Shown here: positions 13,774 through 19,492 of the stretch, one piece after another | Numbering within the stretch: the stretch's first letter is position 1 | Layout of the letters: each line of letters begins with the position of its first letter | Source of the DNA: JBGTCY01 sp041748615 | GTDB lineage: Bacteria; Bacteroidota; Bacteroidia; Chitinophagales; CAIOSU01 | Assembly (NCBI GenBank): GCA_041748615.1 | Contig: JBGTCY010000295.1 | Coordinates: 1-19,492, forward strand | Reading direction: 5' to 3' | DNA: 19,492 nt | The notes under the pieces: generated by a model | What the model saw: the letters and a program-made list of their open reading frames with translations, nothing else | What the model was told of the DNA's origin: nothing | The model's database searches: none | Made by a program: the position numbers and the translations under genes

Positions 13774-15189
13774 ATGAAAGAATCGCTCCTGCTTGAAAAT
13801 CTTGAAATCACGGACGTGGAAATTCACGGACGCGGAGTTGCACGGCACAACGGAAAAGTGGTGTTTGTGGAAAATGCGTTGCCCGGTGAAACGGTGGACG
13901 CGTTTGTTTACATGAAAAAGAAAGGTCATGCTTTTGCACGAACGGTCACGATTCATCACACTTCCGCTTTTCGCACCGTGCCTTTCTGCAAACATTTCGG
14001 AACGTGCGGTGGCTGCACCTGGCAAAATGTGACTTACCATAAACAATTGGCTTTCAAACGGCAGTTTGTCGAAGATGCTTTTCGCAGAATCGGGAAATTG
14101 GATTTCCCCGAAATACCGGAAGTGATTGCCTGCGAACAAACTTCTTTTTACCGGAACAAACTCGAATATACTTTTTCCAACAAAAAATGGCTCACCAAAG
14201 AAGAAATGGCGGAGCTTGCCGGTTCTGATATTCCTTTGCATCCCGCGCTCGGTTTTCACAAGCCGGGTTTGTTTGATAAAGTGATTGACATTGCACAATG
14301 TCATCTTCAGCCTGAACCTTCCAACACCATTCGCTTAGCGCTGAAGGATTTTGCCGTTCAACAACAGATTCCATTTTTTGATTTGCGCGAGCAACACGGC
14401 ATGTTGCGCACGCTGATTATCCGCACTTCCACGCTGGGCGAAACAATGGTGATTGTCACTTTTTTTAAAGCGGATAAAGAAACGATTGGCAGCGTGATGG
14501 AATTTTTGAAAAATACATTTCCACAAATCACCTCGCTCAACTATGTCATCAACCCGCGCGGCAATGACGCGCTCACCGACCATGAAGTAGTCACATATCA
14601 TGGCGCTCCGTTCATTCGCGAACAGTTGGAGGGATTGACTTTTCACATCGGACCGAAATCATTTTTCCAGGTGAACGTGCCGCAGGCGGAACGGTTGTTT
14701 GATACGGCAGTTGCATTTGCCGGATTACAAGGCGATGAAACCGTGTATGATTTATATTGCGGCACGGGGAGCATTTCGCTGTATCTCGCGCGATATTGTA
14801 AAAAAGTCATCGGTGTTGAGCAGTTGGAAGAAGCCATTATTGACGCGAAAGAAAATGCCCTTCGGAATCATGTTTCCAATTGTGATTTTTTTGCCGGAGA
14901 CGTGATAAAAATTTTAACCCCAGAGTTTATTACATCACATGGCAAACCTGATGTGCTGTTCATTGACCCGCCCCGTGCCGGTGTTCATCCCAAACTCATT
15001 AATACCATGCTTGAAATGGCGCCTCCGAAAATTATTTATGTCAGTTGCAACCCGGTCACGCAGGCACGTGACATCGCCTTGCTTGTTCCGCATTACGAAA
15101 TTGTAAGGATGCAACCGGTGGACATGTTTCCTCAGACGTATCATATCGAGAATGTGGCGGAGTTGAGAAAAGTAAGCGACAAAATTTAA
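13774..15189 (+). CDS. rlmD: 23S rRNA (uracil-C5)-methyltransferase, RlmD/RumA type
   Basis: A 471-residue SAM-dependent RNA m5U methyltransferase, expected to modify U1939 of 23S rRNA. An N-terminal TRAM domain (residues 5-60, ITDVEIHGRGVARHNGKVV) binds RNA. The Fe-S cysteines are C72-x5-C78-x2-C81 (FCKHFGTCGGCTWQ) and C176. The SAM-binding motif is YDLYCGTGSISLYLA (325-339), the FIDPPRAG motif follows at 396-403, and the catalytic cysteine is Cys425 in YVSCNP. It could belong to the related RlmCD type, which methylates both U747 and U1939; sequence reading alone cannot separate them. It is transcribed alone, divergent from the STAS gene. Confidence 0.93.
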   Translation: MKESLLLENLEITDVEIHGRGVARHNGKVVFVENALPGETVDAFVYMKKKGHAFARTVTIHHTSAFRTVPFCKHFGTCGGCTWQNVTYHKQLAFKRQFVEDAFRRIGKLDFPEIPEVIACEQTSFYRNKLEYTFSNKKWLTKEEMAELAGSDIPLHPALGFHKPGLFDKVIDIAQCHLQPEPSNTIRLALKDFAVQQQIPFFDLREQHGMLRTLIIRTSTLGETMVIVTFFKADKETIGSVMEFLKNTFPQITSLNYVINPRGNDALTDHEVVTYHGAPFIREQLEGLTFHIGPKSFFQVNVPQAERLFDTAVAFAGLQGDETVYDLYCGTGSISLYLARYCKKVIGVEQLEEAIIDAKENALRNHVSNCDFFAGDVIKILTPEFITSHGKPDVLFIDPPRAGVHPKLINTMLEMAPPKIIYVSCNPVTQARDIALLVPHYEIVRMQPVDMFPQTYHIENVAELRKVSDKI

Positions 15190-15270
15190 TTCTTCCTTTA
15201 TCAATACTTCGGTAGTTTTTCAGGTCATGGCTAAAGCTCTATCCTTTGGAAAAAGTAACGAACTATTGCT

Positions 15271-15588
15271 TTAACTGACTTTGTTTTTCAAACTATTCCA
15301 ACTCCCGCCATTGTAAACCTTTTTAAATCCCTGGGATTCAAGATAACTTTTAGCAGCCCCGCTTCTCATTCCGGAAGCGCAACAGGTGATAATGGGTTTA
15401 TTTTTGTCTTTCAGTTTTCCAAGATGGTGCTGTAACGCATCTACAGAAATATTGACCGAGCCTTTAATGTGCCCGCCCGCGTATTCACCTTTTGTGCGCA
15501 CATCCAAAATGACCGCTCCTTGCCTGACCAATTCAGCATAGTTGACTGCTGGTCCCATGCCCAAAATATTTTTAATTGTTTCTAACAT
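15271..15588 (-). CDS. Single-domain rhodanese, last gene of the sulfur operon
   Basis: A 105-residue rhodanese-fold protein. The active loop CCASGMRSG gives a catalytic Cys70 and the loop Arg75. The N-terminal half has the usual ILDVRTKGEYAGGHIKGSVN. Rhodaneses move sulfane sulfur from a persulfide or thiosulfate to an acceptor through a Cys-persulfide. No signal peptide is evident, so it is cytoplasmic. It starts 3 bases after the previous rhodanese stop, so it is the fourth gene of an operon headed by the CstB-like gene. It shares the CCASG-RSG loop with its neighbour and may be an old duplicate. Confidence 0.92.
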   Translation of the reverse strand: MLETIKNILGMGPAVNYAELVRQGAVILDVRTKGEYAGGHIKGSVNISVDALQHHLGKLKDKNKPIITCCASGMRSGAAKSYLESQGFKKVYNGGSWNSLKNKVS

Positions 15589-15591
15589 TGT

Positions 15592-15879
15592 TTAAACTGT
15601 TTGACTGTTTTGAATTTGATGAACATCGAACCAGGAGCCTGCATTGCAGCAATCAATTCCTTTTTGAGTCAGGAAATATTCCGCTTGCCCGCTTCTGCCG
15701 CCTGAGGCGCAGCAAAGCACCAGCGGTTTTGGCAAGTTGTCTAATTCGCTCAGCCTATTGCCTATTTGTTGTAAGGGAATGTTAACAGCTCCCGCGGCAT
15801 GTCCGCTTTGAAATTCTTCATTGGTTCGCACATCTACGATGGTTCCCTGTTTGTTTCTGATGATAGTTTCTGCATTCAT
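15592..15879 (-). CDS. Single-domain rhodanese, third gene of the sulfur operon
   Basis: A 95-residue rhodanese with GTIVDVRTNEEFQSGHAAGA, the standard DVR-x-EEF-GH start, and the active loop LCCASGGRSG with catalytic Cys57 and Arg62. Two further cysteines near the C-terminus (KGIDCCNAGSW, about residues 76-77) are not seen at that place in the sister protein and could form a second thiol site. It lies 11 bases after the DUF6132 stop and 3 bases before the next rhodanese. It is a cytoplasmic sulfur carrier or sulfurtransferase; donor and acceptor are inferred to be products of the CstB-like enzyme. Confidence 0.92.
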   Translation of the reverse strand: MNAETIIRNKQGTIVDVRTNEEFQSGHAAGAVNIPLQQIGNRLSELDNLPKPLVLCCASGGRSGQAEYFLTQKGIDCCNAGSWFDVHQIQNSQTV

Positions 15880-15890
15880 GTTTTTGGTTT

Positions 15891-16127
15891 TTAAAAGTTA
15901 TTGAATGGTTTTTTCAGATTTTCTTTTGAATGATTTTCCTTGTCTTTTTTGAAAGTGGTCATTACCATCCCGCCCAGGAAAGCGCCATAGAGCGTAGAGT
16001 TGACCGGGTTGGAAGTGATGGCGCAACTGCCGGTCATACAACCGATGAATTGCCAGTAGAGATAACCGGCAATTGCACCTATCACCAACCCTGCGAGTGT
16101 GTATTTGAAATTTAATAGTTTGCTCAT
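15891..16127 (-). CDS. DUF6132 family small membrane protein
   Basis: A 78-residue protein with two predicted membrane helices (11-29 KYTLAGLVIGAIAGYLYWQF region and 44-58) joined by a conserved loop GCMTGSCAITSNPVNSTLYG. It carries Cys30 and Cys35 in a C-x4-C arrangement. I recognise this as DUF6132, a Bacteroidota family often found beside rhodanese and sulfur genes. The paired cysteines on the membrane face make a sulfur relay or redox role plausible but unproven. The frame continues 23 codons upstream into the CstB-like gene, but the ATG at 16127, 4 bases after that gene's stop, gives the family length. Confidence 0.82.
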   Translation of the reverse strand: MSKLLNFKYTLAGLVIGAIAGYLYWQFIGCMTGSCAITSNPVNSTLYGAFLGGMVMTTFKKDKENHSKENLKKPFNNF

Positions 16128-16131
16128 TTTT

Positions 16132-17547
16132 TTATAATAAAGTAGTTGGACAAACATATTCGGTCTTCGGAACTTCTGTTTTTTTGATATCCCCAAAACC
16201 GCCCGCTACATCGCTGAAGTTTTTCCATCCTCTTTGTTTGAGCATGGATGCGGCAATCATTGAGCGATAGCCGCCAGCGCAATGCAGGATGAAGGGCTGG
16301 TTTTTGGGGATTTCAGAAAGATACTGATTCAATTGATTGAGCGGAATATTCACAGCGTCCACCACATGCTCCGAGTCAAATTCACTTTTCTTCCGCACAT
16401 CAATGACCAATGGTTTTCCGGATTTAATTTGTTGTGCAAATTCATTTGCTGAAATACGGCTCACGGTTTCCATTTCTTTTCCGCTTTTTTTCCATGCATC
16501 AAAACCACCGTCAAGAAATCCAATGGCGAAATCATATCCAACGCGGGAAAGACGTGTGACCACCTCCTGTTCGCTGCCTGGTTCAGCCACAATCAGGATT
16601 TCCTGTTTGATGTCCGGAACCATTTCGCCCACCCACATCGCGAAGTTGCCATCGAGACCGATGTTCACGCTGTTGGGAATAAATCCTTTTGCAAACTCAT
16701 TGGCATTGCGGGTATCCAGCACCAGCGCGTGCGTCTCATTGGCTGCCGCCTCAAACTCATCAGGCGACAATGCTTTCAAAGCGCGTTTCATCACGGTGTC
16801 AAGACTTTCGTAACCTTTGATATTCATGATGACGTTTTTCGGAAAATAGGCTGGTGGTGTGGTCAGTCCGGTTAATAATTCTTTGATAAACTCCTCGCGT
16901 GTCATATCCGCCCGCAGCGCGTAATTATATTTTTTCTGATTACCCAGCGTATCGGTAGTTTCTTTGCTCATCATTTTTCCGCAGGCGCTGCCGGCACCAT
17001 GATTGGGATACACAATCAGGTCATCGCTCAGCGGCATGATTTTGTTGCGGAGCGAATCGAAGAGCAATGAAGCTAATTTTTCCTGTGTGAGGTCGGCAAC
17101 CACATGCTGTGCTAAATCAGGACGTCCCACATCGCCAATAAACAAGGTGTCGCCTGTGATGATGCCGTGCTCCTTTCCGTTTTCGTCAATCAGCAAGTAG
17201 GTGGAGCTTTCCATGGTGTGCCCGGGTGTGTGAATCACTTTCACTTGATAATCCCCAACGGTGAACACCTGGTTGTCTTCAGCGACTATGGCTTCAAATC
17301 CCGGTTTCGCTGTGGGACCATACACAATAGCTGCCCCTGTTTTTTTCGCGAGGTCTAAATGTCCACTCACAAAGTCGGCATGAAAATGTGTTTCAAAAAC
17401 GTATTTAATTTTTGCGCTATTCCGGTTCGCGCGGTCAATATATGGCTGCACTTCGCGCAACGGGTCAAAGATGGCGGCTTCGCCTTTGCTCTCAAGATAA
17501 TATGCCGCGTGGGCGATACATCCGGTATAAATTTGTTCTACTTTCAT
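16132..17547 (-). CDS. CstB-like persulfide dioxygenase / pseudo-rhodanese / rhodanese fusion
   Basis: A 471-residue, three-part enzyme. An N-terminal metallo-beta-lactamase domain (1-245) has THFHADFVSGH (His54, His56, Asp58), HTPGH (His110), TGDTLFIGDVGRPD (Asp133) and YPNHG (His183). By analogy with ETHE1-type persulfide dioxygenases, His54, His110 and Asp133 should bind one Fe(II). The final His of the usual HxHxDH is Phe59. The middle rhodanese domain (about 250-360) has LDTRNANEF but no Cys in its active loop (IVAEPGSEQE), so it is a pseudo-rhodanese. The C-terminal rhodanese (365-455) has LHCAGGYRS with Cys423. This order matches staphylococcal CstB, which oxidises persulfides and yields thiosulfate. 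It heads a four-gene operon. Sulfide/persulfide detoxification is the inference. Confidence 0.9.
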   Translation of the reverse strand: MKVEQIYTGCIAHAAYYLESKGEAAIFDPLREVQPYIDRANRNSAKIKYVFETHFHADFVSGHLDLAKKTGAAIVYGPTAKPGFEAIVAEDNQVFTVGDYQVKVIHTPGHTMESSTYLLIDENGKEHGIITGDTLFIGDVGRPDLAQHVVADLTQEKLASLLFDSLRNKIMPLSDDLIVYPNHGAGSACGKMMSKETTDTLGNQKKYNYALRADMTREEFIKELLTGLTTPPAYFPKNVIMNIKGYESLDTVMKRALKALSPDEFEAAANETHALVLDTRNANEFAKGFIPNSVNIGLDGNFAMWVGEMVPDIKQEILIVAEPGSEQEVVTRLSRVGYDFAIGFLDGGFDAWKKSGKEMETVSRISANEFAQQIKSGKPLVIDVRKKSEFDSEHVVDAVNIPLNQLNQYLSEIPKNQPFILHCAGGYRSMIAASMLKQRGWKNFSDVAGGFGDIKKTEVPKTEYVCPTTLL

Positions 17548-17591
17548 GATGTTTGTATTTTTAAAATGTTAACGAATTCACTTTAATAAAG

Positions 17592-17599
17592 CAAAGTTG
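17592..17599 (-). promoter_or_regulatory. Near-consensus -7 element of the sulfur operon
   Basis: CAAAGTTG reads CAACTTTG on the coding strand, 7 of 8 matches to TAnnTTTG, 44 bases before the ATG of the CstB-like gene. The motif CTTAAGTAACA lies a further 30 bases upstream (17630-17640), where an activator could bind. Confidence 0.35.
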
Positions 17600-17629
17600 A
17601 GAAGATGGGAGAGTAATGTTTGTGATGAA

Positions 17630-17640
17630 TGTTACTTAAG
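17630..17640. promoter_or_regulatory. Candidate operator, left copy (TGTTACTTAAG)
   Basis: TGTTACTTAAG occurs here upstream of the CstB-like operon and again as its exact reverse complement at 19314-19324, upstream of the kelch gene. Both contain the palindromic core CTTAAG. They may be sites for the adjacent Crp/Fnr-type regulator; this is inference. Confidence 0.35.
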
Positions 17641-17660
17641 CGTTCATTCAATAAATATTT

Positions 17661-19274
17661 TTATTCCTTTACAATTTTTTTGACAGCAAAATATTTCTTG
17701 TCAAAAATCATTGTGACGAATAATAGCTGAGGGGTGATGTTTTTATCCAATAATATTTTTTCAATGTTTTTACCGGTAACGGCATTCAATATTTGTCCCT
17801 TCATCAAAATTTTTCCATCAACTGATGTAATAAAATATTCTGTTTTAGAAGCATAGGGCAAATCATATGTCAACTGTATTTCATGCTTTGAAGGGTTCGG
17901 AAGCACTTCAAAACTGAAAGGATTTTTTCCATTGATTTCAAATTCTCCGACACTTTCATTTCTAATCAGGCTAACCGCATAAATTGAGTTGTCAGCGCTG
18001 GTAGTTTGTGTTTGATTATTGCTGAAAGGGTTTAAACCTGGACTGAGAATGCCTCCGAAAACATGTCCGATTATAATTGTGTCTGATGCCAGTTGATTTA
18101 AAAGAATGATTTCGGATTTATACGAAGTAAGTTCCGGATTAATGATGAATTCAGCACTTGCACCTTTCAATCCGGGCATCTCCACCGGCAACTGGAATTC
18201 ATGCATCGAACCATCCGCATAACGGGTCATCCTGCTGATGGTTTTTACAAAAGGCACCAAATCGTCCTGCACAAGCTGACCATTTTGATAGTAATAACGG
18301 CTCATGCCTCCAAAGAATAGTGAGTGCATTTCATTACTAATACTGTCATAGAGAGATGCTGTTGCACAGTGGTAGTTACTCAGATATTGATTAAATCCGG
18401 TAACCGGTGTATATCCGTTTTCTGTCACTTCTACCGGATATAAAAAAGGTAAATCTTCTGTAATCTGAAATACACCGGATGAAATCGTGTAACCAAAAGT
18501 GCCATCCGGAAATATTTGTGGCAGTAAATTGTAGTCTCGCCTGTGCAGGTGAATTGCATCTGTTATCGTCTGGTAATTTGAGTAACTGAGTTGTGTCCCA
18601 CTATTATTAATTGTGAACTTTCGGATTTGATTCGTGTAGGATTGCGAGAATCCCGGTCCGTGAGTGGGTCCGTGCGGGTTATATCTGCCATCAAAACGAT
18701 GACCTCCAATCAGGTAAAATGTATTCCCAATAAAACCAAGTTGTCCGCCTGTGACTGCAAAATTGTTATCTGAAATCTGTTTAAAGTAAGGAGTAATTGT
18801 GCTATTACTGATTACGGCATTCATCAGTAGTGAAACCTGAACTGTCGTTAAAGAGGGGAATGTAAGATGATTATTTGCAGTAGCTGAAAAAGCATATCCT
18901 CCAATGATATAGAGTGTATCTTCTACCTGATGAAAATTCTTGTTGGTAGATTGAAGTTGTTCAGCGATTCCCGCAGGAAGTGAGTTTATCGAAACGCTCC
19001 AGAAAACCTGATTGCTGACATCAATCACATAAATATCGGTATTGTTACTTGCAGCAGGAAAAGAGTTAAAAGGTTGCCGGGCATGCAAACCGTCCTTTCT
19101 TCCGCCTATGATTAACCATTTATTATCATGCTGAGCAAACGCATAAGAATGCAGACCCGGCAGGTTGGGAATTGAAACCGGAGTCATTTGAAGTTCATAA
19201 CGGAAATTATCGCGGGCGATTCCAGTATTTATAATTCCAATGAGGGATAATCCAATGAGGAAGATGATTTTCAT
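17661..19274 (-). CDS. Kelch-repeat secreted protein with C-terminal type IX sorting domain
   Basis: A 537-residue exported protein. The signal peptide is KIIFLIGLSLIGIINTGIA, probably cut before RDNF. Kelch-like blades are visible at KWLIIGGRKDGLH, DTLYIIGGYAFS, NTFYLIGGHRFDGRYN and HSLFFGGMSRYYY, giving a beta-propeller over about residues 30-430. The last 83 residues (from FEVLPNPSKHEIQLTYDLPY) form the type A T9SS sorting domain, with the NPS motif and the terminal KKIVKE. It is therefore expected at the cell surface or outside. It interrupts the stretch between the Crp/Fnr-type gene and the sulfur operon and looks more AT-rich than them. Its ATG is joined to a perfect 40-bp palindrome. 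Ligand and role are unknown. Confidence 0.88.
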   Translation of the reverse strand: MKIIFLIGLSLIGIINTGIARDNFRYELQMTPVSIPNLPGLHSYAFAQHDNKWLIIGGRKDGLHARQPFNSFPAASNNTDIYVIDVSNQVFWSVSINSLPAGIAEQLQSTNKNFHQVEDTLYIIGGYAFSATANNHLTFPSLTTVQVSLLMNAVISNSTITPYFKQISDNNFAVTGGQLGFIGNTFYLIGGHRFDGRYNPHGPTHGPGFSQSYTNQIRKFTINNSGTQLSYSNYQTITDAIHLHRRDYNLLPQIFPDGTFGYTISSGVFQITEDLPFLYPVEVTENGYTPVTGFNQYLSNYHCATASLYDSISNEMHSLFFGGMSRYYYQNGQLVQDDLVPFVKTISRMTRYADGSMHEFQLPVEMPGLKGASAEFIINPELTSYKSEIILLNQLASDTIIIGHVFGGILSPGLNPFSNNQTQTTSADNSIYAVSLIRNESVGEFEINGKNPFSFEVLPNPSKHEIQLTYDLPYASKTEYFITSVDGKILMKGQILNAVTGKNIEKILLDKNITPQLLFVTMIFDKKYFAVKKIVKE

Positions 19275-19312
19275 TTTTCAAGTTTTTTCAAATTTGAAAA
19301 AACTTGAAAAAT
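19273..19312. repeat. 40-bp perfect palindrome reaching into the kelch gene start codon
   Basis: The left arm ATTTTTCAAGTTTTTTCAAA (19273-19292) is followed without a spacer by its exact reverse complement (19293-19312). The first two bases belong to the start codon of the kelch gene (CAT at 19272-19274 on the given strand). Transcribed leftwards, the RNA would fold into a long A-U-rich hairpin ending exactly at the AUG. It could act as a translation control, a terminator for the upstream regulator gene, or a protein-binding site. Confidence 0.9.
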
Positions 19313-19313
19313 A

Positions 19314-19324
19314 CTTAAGTAACA
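19314..19324. promoter_or_regulatory. Candidate operator, right copy (CTTAAGTAACA)
   Basis: This is the exact reverse complement of 17630-17640. It also forms the local palindrome TACTTAAGTA (19312-19321). It lies between the Crp/Fnr-type gene and the kelch gene, immediately upstream of the 40-bp palindrome. Confidence 0.35.
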
Positions 19325-19347
19325 ATGGTCACTTTCAAAATTTTTTA

Positions 19348-19492
19348 TTATCCCTCGAGTAATTCCGCTTTCTTCAAAATCCGGATGATATTTCTGCCGG
19401 TTTCGATGTAGCCTAAATCTTTCAACTTCCGGATAAGGCGCGTGGCGGATTCCCGTTGAATATTCAGCTCTTTGGCAATTTCCTCATGGCTG
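19348..19492 (-). CDS. Crp/Fnr-family transcriptional regulator, C-terminal fragment
   Basis: I translated this by hand from the right edge: 47 residues in an open frame that enters from outside the window and stops at TAA (19348-19350). The sequence SHEEIAKELNIQRESATRLI, then RKLKDLGYIETGRNIIRI, is the winged helix-turn-helix of the Crp/Fnr family (compare T-H-E-D-I-A in the first helix and SR/ATRLIRKLKDLG in the recognition helix). The cyclic-nucleotide-binding-like sensor domain lies outside. In Bacteroidota, regulators of this family are often next to rhodanese and metallo-beta-lactamase genes, so control of the sulfur operon is plausible. The effector cannot be read from this fragment. 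Confidence 0.85.
   Translation of the reverse strand, partial: SHEEIAKELNIQRESATRLIRKLKDLGYIETGRNIIRILKKAELLEG

Noticed and set aside
16128..16196. 23-codon extension of the DUF6132 protein
   Set aside because: It overlaps the end of the CstB-like gene and is not part of the family; the ATG at 16127 fits operon spacing.
17630..19324. Kelch gene as a transposon with 11-bp terminal inverted repeats
   Set aside because: There is no transposase and no target-site duplication: the bases outside the repeats (GATGAA on the left, ATGGTC on the right) differ. Shared operator sites are the simpler reading.
1..19492. CRISPR arrays, tRNA or rRNA genes
   Set aside because: No regularly spaced direct repeats, cloverleaf-like segments or conserved rRNA words were seen in any gap.

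Overview
The window reads as chromosomal DNA of a member of Bacteroidota, probably a gliding or type IX-secreting lineage in the Chitinophagales/Sphingobacteriales range. The reasons are two exported proteins typical of the phylum (one with a C-terminal type IX sorting domain), Bacteroidota-restricted families (DUF4837 lipoprotein, DUF6132, rhomboid with a DUF6576-like tail), and copies of the Bacteroidota -7 promoter element TAnnTTTG just upstream of several starts. The rank below phylum is inference. No rRNA, tRNA, CRISPR array, transposase or phage gene was seen.

Left part (1-4490): a 5'-terminal fragment of a secreted protein on the minus strand, an orphan HPt phosphotransfer protein on the plus strand, then a DUF4837 lipoprotein and an MltD-like lytic transglycosylase, both on the minus strand. 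Middle (4769-12804): serA on the plus strand; a REP-like palindrome cluster; an M48 lipoprotein metalloprotease and a J-domain membrane protein of unusual architecture on the minus strand; a rhomboid protease; a long nested inverted repeat; an MmcQ/YjbR-family protein; glyA with a small membrane protein behind it; and an IscA/HesB-type Fe-S protein converging on that membrane protein so that the two stop codons overlap. serA and glyA are consecutive in serine and glycine metabolism but lie 4.8 kb apart, so they are not one operon.

Right part (12937-19492): a STAS/anti-sigma-kinase pair (partner-switching module), divergent rlmD, then a tight minus-strand operon of four genes for sulfane sulfur handling. 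This operon encodes a CstB-like persulfide dioxygenase/pseudo-rhodanese/rhodanese fusion, a DUF6132 membrane protein and two single-domain rhodaneses. Further right are a kelch-repeat type IX secreted protein and the C-terminal end of a Crp/Fnr-family regulator. The regulator probably belongs with the sulfur operon, and the kelch gene sits between them.

Most of the window is ordinary housekeeping. The best leads are the 40-bp perfect palindrome fused to the kelch start codon, the 163-nt nested palindrome at 10024-10186, the J-domain/BatD-like fusion, and the CstB-like operon with paired CTTAAGTAACA motifs on either side of the kelch gene.
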